A DNA stretch of 64,000 nt, from assembly GCA_910586595.1 (NCBI GenBank), contig CAJUJB010000008.1:22700-86699 (forward strand), in the 5' to 3' direction. A program made the translations under genes and the position numbers. Positions within the stretch are counted from its first letter, which is position 1, and the number at the start of each line of letters is the position of its first letter. Below, one piece after another: positions 44,045 through 53,745 of this stretch. Source of the stretch: an uncultured Muribaculaceae bacterium (GTDB lineage Bacteria; Bacteroidota; Bacteroidia; Bacteroidales; Muribaculaceae). The notes under the pieces were generated by a model that saw only the letters and a program-made list of their open reading frames with translations, was not told the origin of the DNA and did not search any database.

Positions 44045-44074
44045 TTGCTATATCAAATAAATTTCGTAATTTTG
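44045..44074 (+). promoter_or_regulatory. Promoter of the SusR-like regulator
   Basis: GTTG (TTG at 44045-44047), 19-base spacer and TAATTTTG (44067-44074). The box ends only 7 bases before the ATG at 44082, so the mRNA would be leaderless or nearly so. Confidence 0.72.
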
Positions 44075-44081
44075 TCATGCT

Positions 44082-45740
44082 ATGATTCGGAGAGTACTCA
44101 TCAGCTTGACTATATGCATTCTTGTTGGCGTACATGCCAGCGGGAGTCTTCTTGCGGACTCACTCATGCGCGAACTCGAGGCCGTACTCGACAACCGCAG
44201 TCATTATCAGGCCTTGAAAGAAGCTGAACTTGACTCACTGCGGAGTATCTACGACAACTCCACTGATGATGTAAGCCGATTCTATGCCCTCGGGGAACTT
44301 TTGGATGCCTATGCCCCTTATAACACCGACTCGGCATTGGCAATCAGCCGCCGCCGCGAAGCCACAGCCCGCCGCACTGGCGACTCAGTGCTTGTGACAA
44401 ACGCGCGCATGAATCAGGCTAATATACTTATAGCAAACGGCATGTATAAGGAAGGTCTTGATATTCTATCGACCGTCAATTCCTCCAAGCTTCCCTCTTA
44501 TCTCAAGCCATTCTACTTCCACATCAACCGCACGCTCTACGGACTGCTGGCAGACTATTCTGTCGACAGCGCCTACACATACGAGTATTACAAACTGACC
44601 GACAACTACCGGGATTCTCTGCTGAGGGTCAACGAGCCAGGCTCTCTGCCATATGCAGTAATGCTCGCCGACCGCTACAATGCACATGGCGCACCGGAGG
44701 CAGCAGTGAAAACACTTACCACATTTCTCGACTCCAATCAGGTCAACGAACACGAACGGGCAATCTGCGCGTGGACACTTTCGGAGGCCTATGCACAGCT
44801 GGGCGATACCGTACGCCAAAAGGAACAGTTGATCATCTCGGCAATAGGCGACATGAAGGCTGCCGTACGTGAATATGTATCTATGCGTCAACTTTCGTTG
44901 TTGCTCTATCATGAAGGTGACTTGGAGCGGGCTTACCGTCTGCTAAACATTTCCATAGCCGACGCCACCGAATGCAATGCCCGCCAACGCATAATCGAGC
45001 TAAGCGAGACATATCCGACTGTCAACTCCATCTATGTGGAGACAATCAACAAACAACGACGCTCACTCATGTGGCTTGTAGTGATTATCACCATATTGCT
45101 GCTCTTCCTTGGAGTCGTGCTCTGGCGTCTGCGCGGTCAGATGAAGCAACTCGCACGGTCAAGGCAGACCATAGCTGAGTCAAACGATCGCCTTAATACC
45201 CTCAACATCGAGCTTATCCACTCCAACGAGAAACTCTCTGAGGCCAATCGGTCAATAGCCGAAAACTCCAGGCTCAAAGAAGTGTATATCGGGCGGTATA
45301 TGGATCAGTGCCTAAGCCATATAGAAAAACTTGACTCATACCGTAAATCACTGGGCAAACTCGTATCGGCTGGTAAATCGGCCGAAATAAAGGCTATACT
45401 AAAATCACCTGTCGATGTAGAAGATGAACTGAAAACCTTCTACGATAATTTCGACAAGACCTTCCTCAGCCTTTTTCCCACCTTTGTATCGGATTTCAAC
45501 CGTCTGTTATTGCCTGAGGAAGCCATTGTTCCTAAAAAAGAAGGCAGCTTAACCACGGAGCTGAGAATTTTCGCCCTCATACGTCTGGGAATCTCCGACA
45601 GCGACAGCATTGCCAAGTTCCTCAGGTACTCCCTGACAACCATCTATAATTACCGCACGAAGGTACGCAACAAAGCGGCCGGCGACCGCACCAAACTGGA
45701 GGCAGAAGTTATGAAAATTGGCCGCCCGAGCGAAGAATAG
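44082..45740 (+). CDS. SusR/DUF6377-type membrane-bound PUL regulator
   Basis: A 552-residue protein with signal peptide MIRRVLISLTICILVGVHAS. The periplasmic part is a TPR-like helical array (about 25-320: GDSVLVTNARMNQANILIA, ERAICAWTLSEAYAQLGD). One membrane helix follows (LMWLVVIITILLLFLGVVLW, about 329-350), then a coiled coil (NIELIHSNEKLSEANRSI) and a cytoplasmic domain. The C-terminal HTH (SDSIAKFLRYSLTTIYNYR) is LuxR-like. This layout matches SusR and the DUF6377 family, which sense an alpha-glucan-derived sugar in the periplasm and activate the adjacent sus genes. It lies directly upstream of susC on the same strand, separated by 194 bases carrying the susC promoter. Confidence 0.87.
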   Translation: MIRRVLISLTICILVGVHASGSLLADSLMRELEAVLDNRSHYQALKEAELDSLRSIYDNSTDDVSRFYALGELLDAYAPYNTDSALAISRRREATARRTGDSVLVTNARMNQANILIANGMYKEGLDILSTVNSSKLPSYLKPFYFHINRTLYGLLADYSVDSAYTYEYYKLTDNYRDSLLRVNEPGSLPYAVMLADRYNAHGAPEAAVKTLTTFLDSNQVNEHERAICAWTLSEAYAQLGDTVRQKEQLIISAIGDMKAAVREYVSMRQLSLLLYHEGDLERAYRLLNISIADATECNARQRIIELSETYPTVNSIYVETINKQRRSLMWLVVIITILLLFLGVVLWRLRGQMKQLARSRQTIAESNDRLNTLNIELIHSNEKLSEANRSIAENSRLKEVYIGRYMDQCLSHIEKLDSYRKSLGKLVSAGKSAEIKAILKSPVDVEDELKTFYDNFDKTFLSLFPTFVSDFNRLLLPEEAIVPKKEGSLTTELRIFALIRLGISDSDSIAKFLRYSLTTIYNYRTKVRNKAAGDRTKLEAEVMKIGRPSEE

Positions 45741-45863
45741 ACCCTTAATATACCCTCATTTTTCACTACTTATTACCGGGGAAGTCAGACAACCATCACC
45801 CTAATACACAACATCTTAACACTTCAATACATCTAAAAATACCTACTTTTTCATTGAGAGCCG

Positions 45864-45894
45864 TTGCATGAGCGCGCGGCCCTCTGTAATTTTG
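45864..45894 (+). promoter_or_regulatory. Promoter of PUL 2 susC
   Basis: TTG (45864-45866), 20-base spacer and TAATTTTG (45887-45894) lie 40 bases before the susC ATG. The same -7 box is used by the regulator gene. The SusR-like protein is expected to bind just upstream (45741-45863), but I could not pick out an operator. Confidence 0.78.
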
Positions 45895-45934
45895 CATCAG
45901 GTAATCAGTAAAAACCTTAAACCAATACTAAATA

Positions 45935-48922
45935 ATGAACAAGTGCAAAAAACTCATGGGAGCCCTGTTGCTCCTGACCATGCTGTTCTTCTCAGTTCTC
46001 GAAGGAAGGGCCCAGCAGATGAGCGTGTCCGGCACTGTCACTGACCCGGCTGGCGAACCCCTGATAGGCGCTGGCGTGACAGTAAAGGGTCAGAAGACCG
46101 GAGCAGCCACCGACATTGATGGTAACTTCTCGCTCATGGCCGACGCTAACTCCACATTGCAAGTCTCGTATGTTGGCTTCATGACGCAGGAAGTACCTGT
46201 AGACGGCCGAAGCCATATCACTATCGTACTCGAGGAAAATAATGAGATTCTCGATGAAGTTGTAGTGATCGGTTACGGCACGATGGACAAAAAAGAACTT
46301 ACATCTGCCATCTCACACGTAGGCGAAAAAGACTTCCTCACCGTAAGCTCACTCGACCCTTCGATGATGATCCAGGGCAAGGTTCCCGGCGTATCAATCA
46401 CCAATACCGGCGCAGGCGACCCCAACAACCAGGCCAGCATCCAGATCCGCGGTGTATCATCGCGCTCGGCAGGCCTCGGGCCCCTTATTGTGATTGACGG
46501 TGTTCCCGGAGGCAACCTCACCAACATTAACCCGAACGACATTGCATCGTTCGACGTCCTCAAAGACGGAGCTGCGTCGGCCATCTACGGCACCCGAGGC
46601 TCTAATGGCGTAATCCTCGTAACGACCAAAAAAGGCACGAAGGACGGCAGCGTACACACCACCTACTCCGGCACAGTTGTATGGGATGTGGTGAAGAAAG
46701 AGCTTAACATGATGAACGCGCAGGACTACCGTGAAGTACGTCTCGGCTGGGGCGACACCGGCGTGGATCTCGGCGGAAACGACGATTGGCTCGATGCAGT
46801 TACACGCACCGGCTTCACCACCCAGCACACACTCTCGCTCAGCGGCGGTAACGAACGCAGCAATTACCGCGTGAGCGCCGACTACCGCAACGCCAACGGT
46901 ATCGACCTCCGCTCACACCGTGAGGAATATGGCGCACGCGCAGCCGTGATGCACACCACCAAAGGAGGTCTCTTCACAGTGTCGCTCAATGTTGCACCGC
47001 GTATCATTTACCGCGACAACGCCGATTGGAGTGTTTTCCGTAATGCCATCGAGGCAAATCCGACCACACCGATTATGGATCCGGAGAATCCCAACCGTTA
47101 TTATAACTTCCAGGGTCAGGTTGTGGGCAGCAACCCCGTAGAGCTCATGAAACTTGAAAAGGACCATGCCGACACCAAACTTCTTGACTGGGATGCCACG
47201 CTGAAGCTTAATCTCCTGCCCCTCCTTGCCAAGGACTCCGACAGCCGCCACAATCTTTCGACCCAGATAATGTTTGCTGATCATCAATACAGCAACAATA
47301 ACTCCTGGTTCCGCCCATCGACAAGCACACTTGCCACCAACAACGGATATGACGGCGAGGCCAGCCGCTCATATAGCAAAGAACGCCAGTACGTGCTCGA
47401 ATGGCTCGCCAACTACAGCGTACGCTTCGGCAAAAACAATATCAAGGCTATGGCGGGCTACTCCTACCAGTATTCGCAATACTCCGGATTCAGCGCCGAG
47501 AACAAGGATTTCCCTAACGACGGCCTCGGCCCCGATAACCTGGGCTCCGGCGAACTTGCCAAAGAAGAAGGCGAAGTGCTCATGTCAAGCTACAAGAACG
47601 ACGCCAAACTTATTTCTTTCTTCGGCCGCGTAAGCTATGACTATGCGGGCAAGTACCTCGTAACAGCTTCACTGCGACATGAAGGCTCATCAAAATTCGG
47701 CACAGACCATAAATGGGGTAATTTCCCCGCCGTATCGGCCGGCTGGCGCATCTCCGAAGAAGAATTCATGAGCGGCGCCGAGTGGCTCAACGACCTCAAG
47801 ATCCGCGCCGACTACGGTGTGACCGGTAATCAGGACTTCGGAAGCTACATCTCGCTTAACACCATGACAGGCTTCGGCTATTATATCTATAACGGTAAGT
47901 ACTTCCAGGTATGGGGCCCATCGAAAAACGTCAATCCTGATCTGCGCTGGGAGAAAGGCCACAACTGGAACGTAGGTATCGACTTCTCGATGTTCAACAA
48001 CCGTTTCTTCGGTTCACTCAACTACTTCAACCGCCGCCAGCAGGATCTTCTCGGAAACTACAAGGTTTCCGTACCTCCTTATCTCTTCGACGAGACCTTC
48101 GTCAATGTAGGCACGATGAAGAATACCGGCTTTGAATTCGACCTCAATTTCACAGCCGTGAACACCCGCGACTTCTCGTATGACTTCAGCGTGGTAGGCT
48201 CAACAATGAGCAACAAATTCGTTGACTTCAGCAACTCGCAGTATATAGGCCAGGACTTCTACAACGAATGCGGAACTGAGGACCCCTATCCATTCTACAA
48301 CCTCCAGCGCATAGAGAAAGGCCAGTCACTTGGTAATTTCTACATGTGGCGCTATGCCGGTATTACCACCGAAGGCGAATGGCTGATCTATGACAAGGAC
48401 GGCGACATTATCCGTGCCAGCCAGGGAACAGACGACGACCGATGTGTGGTCGGCAACGGTATGCCGAAATTCACTCTTTCAACGAGCCATAACTTCCGTT
48501 ACCGTAACTTCGACCTCGCCCTCTTCTTCCGCGGAGCCTTCGATTATGACATCTTCAACATCCACGATTTCTACTACGGCACCCGCAATTTCACAGGCAA
48601 CGTATTGCGTAAAGCCTATGGAAAGAACTTCGACATATCGCCGTCGGCTAATCCGGTGGTAAGCGACTACTTCCTGGAACGCGGCGATTACTTCAAGCTC
48701 GACATGATCACACTTGGCTATACACTCAACCTCCAGAAATGCCGCTTTATCGATAAGGTACGCGTATATGGAACTGTAAAGAATGTATTCACCATAACCA
48801 AGTTCAGCGGTGTCGACCCCTCATCCTATCAGGTCAACGGTCTTACACCCGGTGCCCAGGGCTCGCGAACCTATTACCCTCAGACCCGCCAGTTCATCGT
48901 AGGCCTCCAGCTTGATTTCTAA
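45935..48922 (+). CDS. susC: SusC/RagA-family TonB-dependent glycan importer (PUL 2)
   Basis: A 995-residue outer-membrane channel. The signal peptide ends near LEGRAQQ. A carboxypeptidase-D-like domain (SVSGTVTDPAGEPLIGAGV) is followed by TonB-box-like EILDEVVVIGYGT, the plug (PSMMIQGKVPGVSITNTGAG, VLKDGAASAIYGTRGSNGV) and the barrel, ending RQFIVGLQLDF with a terminal Phe. With the SusD protein encoded next it should import oligosaccharides, here probably alpha-glucan fragments given the GH97 in the operon. The A-rich leader before the ATG is typical of Bacteroidales translation starts. Confidence 0.96.
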   Translation: MNKCKKLMGALLLLTMLFFSVLEGRAQQMSVSGTVTDPAGEPLIGAGVTVKGQKTGAATDIDGNFSLMADANSTLQVSYVGFMTQEVPVDGRSHITIVLEENNEILDEVVVIGYGTMDKKELTSAISHVGEKDFLTVSSLDPSMMIQGKVPGVSITNTGAGDPNNQASIQIRGVSSRSAGLGPLIVIDGVPGGNLTNINPNDIASFDVLKDGAASAIYGTRGSNGVILVTTKKGTKDGSVHTTYSGTVVWDVVKKELNMMNAQDYREVRLGWGDTGVDLGGNDDWLDAVTRTGFTTQHTLSLSGGNERSNYRVSADYRNANGIDLRSHREEYGARAAVMHTTKGGLFTVSLNVAPRIIYRDNADWSVFRNAIEANPTTPIMDPENPNRYYNFQGQVVGSNPVELMKLEKDHADTKLLDWDATLKLNLLPLLAKDSDSRHNLSTQIMFADHQYSNNNSWFRPSTSTLATNNGYDGEASRSYSKERQYVLEWLANYSVRFGKNNIKAMAGYSYQYSQYSGFSAENKDFPNDGLGPDNLGSGELAKEEGEVLMSSYKNDAKLISFFGRVSYDYAGKYLVTASLRHEGSSKFGTDHKWGNFPAVSAGWRISEEEFMSGAEWLNDLKIRADYGVTGNQDFGSYISLNTMTGFGYYIYNGKYFQVWGPSKNVNPDLRWEKGHNWNVGIDFSMFNNRFFGSLNYFNRRQQDLLGNYKVSVPPYLFDETFVNVGTMKNTGFEFDLNFTAVNTRDFSYDFSVVGSTMSNKFVDFSNSQYIGQDFYNECGTEDPYPFYNLQRIEKGQSLGNFYMWRYAGITTEGEWLIYDKDGDIIRASQGTDDDRCVVGNGMPKFTLSTSHNFRYRNFDLALFFRGAFDYDIFNIHDFYYGTRNFTGNVLRKAYGKNFDISPSANPVVSDYFLERGDYFKLDMITLGYTLNLQKCRFIDKVRVYGTVKNVFTITKFSGVDPSSYQVNGLTPGAQGSRTYYPQTRQFIVGLQLDF

Positions 48923-48941
48923 TCACCCAAACCTAAGAAAC

Positions 48942-50678
48942 ATGAAACTTCTCAACTATATAGCAGCTGCAGCCATTGGCGCCTCCATCCTCGGCAGCTG
49001 CACCAACCTCGACGAGACCCTCTACGATCAGGTTGGCTCATCAAACTATTACAACACCAAAAACGACGTGATACGCGCGGTGTTCCGCCCCTTCGAGCAC
49101 GCATATTGGAGCATCTGCAGCCGTCACGTGCTGAACGAACTCCCCGCCGACCAGCTCATCACCCCCACACGCGACGGATGGTGGGATGACGGAGGCAAAT
49201 GGCGCCGTCTACACTACCACCAGTGGGATGTTGAAGACGGAGGCGATGCGCAGACCGAGTGGAACGGATGTTTCCAGGGCATCATGCAGTGTAACTATGT
49301 AATCGAAGACCTCGCCAAACTCGATCCGGAAAAATTCGGCTTTTCACAAGCAGAGTTTGACAACCTGGCAGCCCAGTGCCGCGCACTACGCGCCTGGTTC
49401 TATATCCGTCTTCTCGACGGCTTCCGTAACATTCCCCTGGCTGTAAGCTTCAACGATGTATCACAGAATTCAGATGGCCAGGTAGAGCCCAGCGTCATCT
49501 TCAAATTCATCGAGAGTGAGCTCAAAGACTGCATCGAGCTGCTTACTCAGAAAGAAGGCCTCGGCACACAGAGCCGCATACAAGGTCAATGGACAAAGGC
49601 CGGGGCCGCAGCGCTGCTCGTGCGCCTCTACCTGAATGCCGAAGTATATATTGGCGAAGACCATTATAACGACTGCGCAACCGTGGCCCAGAATATTATT
49701 GACGGTGTCTATGGCCCGTATGCCGTGGCCGACCGCTGGGATGCGGCCTTCGACTGGGATAACGACAACTGCGACGAAGTCATCTTCGGTTTCCCCGGCT
49801 CACAGGGCTACTCCTTCTGGCATTATCAAGGCGACACCTACTGGTGGACAGTGCCGGCACGCGCACGTTACTATTTCAATGACCGCAAAGCCAAAGCCGG
49901 TGACCACAACACCAAGTATGCCGCATCGCCGAGCTACGACCTCAACGGCCAGCTATACACCTATGAGTTAGGAATGCCCGTGCAGAACTTCCGCAAGTAT
50001 GAAGGAGACGAGCGCATGAAGCTCTACCGCAACCTCGGAGACAGCCGTCGCGAAGGCATGTTCCTCTATGGTTATCTTGAATACATCGATGAGTCAGGCG
50101 CCACCAAACGAGTGCAGGCCCCCGAGCAGCCCTACGACCTCTATATACGCGATGCAGTGGGCCGTTTCCTCAGCCTTGACCCCGGCAAATGGCCAGCCGA
50201 CAAAACCAGCAACCTTGCAAACGGAGACCATAATTCAGGATGGCACTTTGCCAAATATCCCTTCTACAGCGACGAGGACACACACCAGATGGAGAGCGAC
50301 TACACCGAGATCCGTCTGCCCGAAATAATATATTCGCTTGCCGAATGCCGTCTCCGCAGTGGTAAGAAGAGTGAGGCCGCCAAGCTCCTCAACAGTGTAC
50401 GCCGCCGCAATTACCCGGCTGAAAACCTTGACGCTGTACTCTACTCTCCCGAAGGTAAAGTTGCCCTTGATGAAAAAGAAATGCTTGATGAATGGGGTCG
50501 CGAATTCTTCGCGGAAAGCCGCCGCCGCATCGACCTGATACGTTACGGCAAATTCTGTAGTGGAACATGGTGGGATAAGACCCCCGACGCAGACCGCCAC
50601 ACAGAGATTTTCCCGATCATGCGTCCTATTCTCAACTCCAATCCTTCACTGGTGCAAAACCCCGGTTATAACAACTAA
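48942..50678 (+). CDS. susD: SusD-family outer-membrane glycan-binding lipoprotein (PUL 2)
   Basis: About 578 residues from the ATG at 48942 (MKLLNYIAAAAIGASI). The lipobox SILGSC places the lipidated Cys at residue 20. An in-frame start at 48912 overlaps the end of susC and would push the signal peptide inward. SusD features are NLDETLYDQVGSSNY at the mature N-terminus, the TPR core (AQCRALRAWFYIRLLDGFRN) and the C-terminal MLDEWGREFFAESRRRIDLI. It is 19 bases after susC. The many Trp residues (WWDDGGKW, WWTVPARARYYF) could line a sugar-binding platform. Confidence 0.95.
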   Translation: MKLLNYIAAAAIGASILGSCTNLDETLYDQVGSSNYYNTKNDVIRAVFRPFEHAYWSICSRHVLNELPADQLITPTRDGWWDDGGKWRRLHYHQWDVEDGGDAQTEWNGCFQGIMQCNYVIEDLAKLDPEKFGFSQAEFDNLAAQCRALRAWFYIRLLDGFRNIPLAVSFNDVSQNSDGQVEPSVIFKFIESELKDCIELLTQKEGLGTQSRIQGQWTKAGAAALLVRLYLNAEVYIGEDHYNDCATVAQNIIDGVYGPYAVADRWDAAFDWDNDNCDEVIFGFPGSQGYSFWHYQGDTYWWTVPARARYYFNDRKAKAGDHNTKYAASPSYDLNGQLYTYELGMPVQNFRKYEGDERMKLYRNLGDSRREGMFLYGYLEYIDESGATKRVQAPEQPYDLYIRDAVGRFLSLDPGKWPADKTSNLANGDHNSGWHFAKYPFYSDEDTHQMESDYTEIRLPEIIYSLAECRLRSGKKSEAAKLLNSVRRRNYPAENLDAVLYSPEGKVALDEKEMLDEWGREFFAESRRRIDLIRYGKFCSGTWWDKTPDADRHTEIFPIMRPILNSNPSLVQNPGYNN

Positions 50679-50692
50679 CAGGCCCATTTACA

Positions 50693-52294
50693 ATGATGAA
50701 AACTCACTATATATTACCCGTCCTCACAGGGCTTATTCTGGCAGCCTCGGCCACTTCCTGTGAAGATGAGAAAGACTTGATAATAATCGAGGGGAATCTT
50801 CCTATCAAGACCTCGACACTTTACATGGTAGGCGACGCAACACCGTCAGGCTGGAGCATCGATACCCCCACCTCATTTGAGGCAACAGAAGAAGATCCGC
50901 TGGTCTTCCTCTGGGAAGGCTCGCTCAACACCGGAGAGCTCAAGCTGTGCCTCACGACCGGCAGCTGGGATGCGGCCTTCATACGGCCCAAAGTTGCAGG
51001 CACAGAGATAAGCTCAACTGCGATAGACAATGCGGAATTCAAGATGCATGCAGGAGACCCCGACGACAAATGGGTAGTGACCGAAGCCGGCGTATATAAT
51101 CTCACGTTTGACCTCCGCAACTGGACTATGAGCACCGCCTATATAAGCGCACCTCCAGCCGCAGTGATAGAACCGATCAAGGCTGATGCCGTATACATCG
51201 TAGGTGACGCGGCTCCTTGCGGATGGAACATTGATGCCCCGCTGGCGCTGGAAAAAGTATCGGAATACCTTTTCCGCTACGAAGGTCAGCTCAATAAAGG
51301 CGAACTTAAGGCCTGCACAACAACCGGTAGCTGGGATGCTTCATTTATACGTCCGTCAAGCAATGGCGTTGTAATCAACAAGCAAGGCGTAGCTGCGTCA
51401 GACTTCGTATACACAGCTTCTCCAGATAACAAGTGGATTGTTGAAGATGCCGGAAACTATGTTCTTGAATTCAACCTGGAGACATGGACAGTGTCTGCAA
51501 CCTTTACCGGAGAGATTGTGAACGACCGTAACCCGATCGAGACCTCTACCCTCTTCATGATCGGCGATGCAACTCCCGGCGGATGGAGCATGGATGATGC
51601 GACCGAATTTACGCGTGACAGCGATAACGGCTACATATTCACCTGGGAAGGCGAACTCGTAGAAGGTTCAATGAAGGCATGCACCGAGCGCGACGGCACA
51701 TTCTCGTGCCCCTTCATTCGCCCAGCTTCCGCAAATGTGGAAATCTCGAGCAACGGAGTGGCCTCGCCTGAGATTGTCTATACCACCTCTCCTGATGACC
51801 AATGGAAAATCACCGAAGCGGGCACTTACCGCATTGTATTCGACCTTGAGAACCTTACAATCAGCGCGACAAAAACCACAAGTTCCAATCCTGGAGAGGA
51901 AGAACCTACCCAGCCCGAAGAACCCGGAGAAGAAAATCCTGACGCCATTGAGACGTCGACTCTCTTTATGATAGGTGACGCCACCCCCGGTGGCTGGAGC
52001 ATGGATGACGCAAGCTCGTTCACCGTTGATTCTGAAAACAAATATATCTTCACATGGGAAGGCAAGCTCACCACAGGAGAAATGAAGGCATGCCTGCAAC
52101 CCGACGGAACCTTCTCGTGCCCCTTTATACGCCCAACCTCCGACGGCGTGAAAATCGGCAAGGACGGTGTTGAAGATCCGCACTTCGTCTACACTACCGA
52201 TCCGGACCACAAATGGAAAATCACAGACGAAGGCAATTACCGGATTATCTTCGATCTCGAGAATCTGACTATTGAAGCCAAATACCTTGACTAA
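50693..52294 (+). CDS. SusE/SusF-like outer-membrane lipoprotein with four tandem binding modules
   Basis: A 533-residue lipoprotein (lipobox ASATSC, Cys23). Four tandem modules of about 115 residues start near 39, 157, 283 and 420. Each opens with a version of LFMIGDATPGGWSMD, then WEGxLxxGxMKAC, then FIRP, and ends with a TFDLxxxT strand. Modules 3 and 4 are almost identical at the opening and are joined by a Pro/Glu linker (EEEPTQPEEPGEENPD). SusE/SusF modules of this kind bind starch-type glucans at the surface with clustered aromatics, so an alpha-glucan-binding role is inferred. It lies 14 bases after susD. An adjacent second ATG at 50696 is equally possible as the start. Confidence 0.88.
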   Translation: MMKTHYILPVLTGLILAASATSCEDEKDLIIIEGNLPIKTSTLYMVGDATPSGWSIDTPTSFEATEEDPLVFLWEGSLNTGELKLCLTTGSWDAAFIRPKVAGTEISSTAIDNAEFKMHAGDPDDKWVVTEAGVYNLTFDLRNWTMSTAYISAPPAAVIEPIKADAVYIVGDAAPCGWNIDAPLALEKVSEYLFRYEGQLNKGELKACTTTGSWDASFIRPSSNGVVINKQGVAASDFVYTASPDNKWIVEDAGNYVLEFNLETWTVSATFTGEIVNDRNPIETSTLFMIGDATPGGWSMDDATEFTRDSDNGYIFTWEGELVEGSMKACTERDGTFSCPFIRPASANVEISSNGVASPEIVYTTSPDDQWKITEAGTYRIVFDLENLTISATKTTSSNPGEEEPTQPEEPGEENPDAIETSTLFMIGDATPGGWSMDDASSFTVDSENKYIFTWEGKLTTGEMKACLQPDGTFSCPFIRPTSDGVKIGKDGVEDPHFVYTTDPDHKWKITDEGNYRIIFDLENLTIEAKYLD

Positions 52295-52300
52295 ACACTC

Positions 52301-53731
52301 ATGACAATGAAAAATCATATGCCTGCAATATGCTCGGCCATCGCACTCGGAGCAGCACTTGCCGCCTGCTCTAATGAAATTGAAATGCGTCGGCCACCAA
52401 AATACGAACTGCCCGATCTACCTGTGGTAGAAAATATACACACATACAAGGCTCCTCTTTACTGGAGCGTGTATGAATATTGCTATGACCGCGAACAAAG
52501 CGGAATGGCAAACTCCGACATGGATATCACACCCGAACAGTGGGATGAAATTATCGACTGGGTGGCTACAGAACTGAAACCTTATGGCTACGACATGGTG
52601 TGCACAGACGGTTTCATTCCGATGCTTGCAAAAGACGAGACCGGCTACATGACCCATTACGGCTCAATGTCGCTCAAAGACCTCGTGGCAAAATGCAAAG
52701 CAAAAGGCCTTAAGGTCGGTGTGTACGACAACCCACTTTGGCTCCACGGGCCCAATGACACCAAGATAGAAGGCACAGATTATACTTTCGGAGGCCTTTA
52801 TTATAACGGCACAGATGAAATCACCAATCCATCAGCCAGCAACATGTGGTTCAACTGGGCAATTGCAGAGCACGCCGGTTGCCGTGAATATATCGATGGC
52901 TTCTTCAAACATTATTCAGAACTCGGCATCGACTATATCCGCATGGACTTCCTTTCATGGTATGAGGATGGCAAAGACCGCAATATCGGTATAGTTGGTC
53001 ACGGCTACGGCCGCGCAAGCTATGCGCGTGCCCTCTCCTATATCGCTGAGTCGGCAAAAAAATACGGCATCTTCACCTCGCTTGTTATGCCCCACCTCTA
53101 CAACGACGCTGAAGTCGAAGCCCTCTACGGCAACATGGTGCGCATTGTGGCCGATACAGCAGGTGGCGGATGGTGGCACTATTCCTCGGCCGACCGCGGA
53201 AAATCGTATGCCAACTGGCCCAACTGCATGAACATGTTCGATGGCTTCACCTATTGGTCGCATATCGCAGGTAAAGGCAAAGTGATACTCGACGGCGACT
53301 TCATTCGCCTCAACAAGTTTGACACTGATGCCGAACGAGAGTCAGTCATATCGCTGCAACTCATGGCAGGAGGCCCTGTAACGGTTGCAGACCAGCCCTC
53401 GACCATAGGCGATCTCGTACATTTCTATACCAATGAAGAAATGCTCGCGCTGAACAAAGACCGCTTTGTAGGACGCCCAATGTCTGACAAACTCAACGAT
53501 GCTGGCAATCTGATCTGGTACGGACAGATGTCAGACGGCAGCTATGTAATCGGCTTCTTCAACCGCGATGACAATGCCATCACACTTAATGCCGAACTCA
53601 GCGCACTTGGCATCACCGGAGAATGGAACATGCGCGACCTCTGGCGCCATACCGACGAAGGCAAAGCACCCTCGACCATCAAGGCGACTATTCCTGCACA
53701 TGGATGCAAAATCATAAAACTCACCAAGTAA
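52301..53731 (+). CDS. GH27-like lipoprotein glycosidase
   Basis: A 476-residue enzyme (or two residues shorter from the ATG at 52307) with lipobox ALAAC (Cys23), hence probably surface-exposed. The GH27 barrel is recognisable: APLYWSVYEYCYDREQSGM replaces the usual GWNSWN opening, YDMVCTDGF holds the conserved Asp103, GIDYIRMDFLSW carries the nucleophile Asp216, and RIVADTAGGGWW supplies the acid Asp285. A C-terminal beta domain (GNLIWYGQMSDGSYVIGFFN) ends the protein. GH27 contains alpha-galactosidases but also isomalto-dextranases. Between a SusE/F-like protein and a SusB-type GH97, an alpha-glucan-cleaving role is the better guess, but it is unproven. Confidence 0.8.
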   Translation: MTMKNHMPAICSAIALGAALAACSNEIEMRRPPKYELPDLPVVENIHTYKAPLYWSVYEYCYDREQSGMANSDMDITPEQWDEIIDWVATELKPYGYDMVCTDGFIPMLAKDETGYMTHYGSMSLKDLVAKCKAKGLKVGVYDNPLWLHGPNDTKIEGTDYTFGGLYYNGTDEITNPSASNMWFNWAIAEHAGCREYIDGFFKHYSELGIDYIRMDFLSWYEDGKDRNIGIVGHGYGRASYARALSYIAESAKKYGIFTSLVMPHLYNDAEVEALYGNMVRIVADTAGGGWWHYSSADRGKSYANWPNCMNMFDGFTYWSHIAGKGKVILDGDFIRLNKFDTDAERESVISLQLMAGGPVTVADQPSTIGDLVHFYTNEEMLALNKDRFVGRPMSDKLNDAGNLIWYGQMSDGSYVIGFFNRDDNAITLNAELSALGITGEWNMRDLWRHTDEGKAPSTIKATIPAHGCKIIKLTK

Positions 53732-53745
53732 TCTAACTTCAAGCA

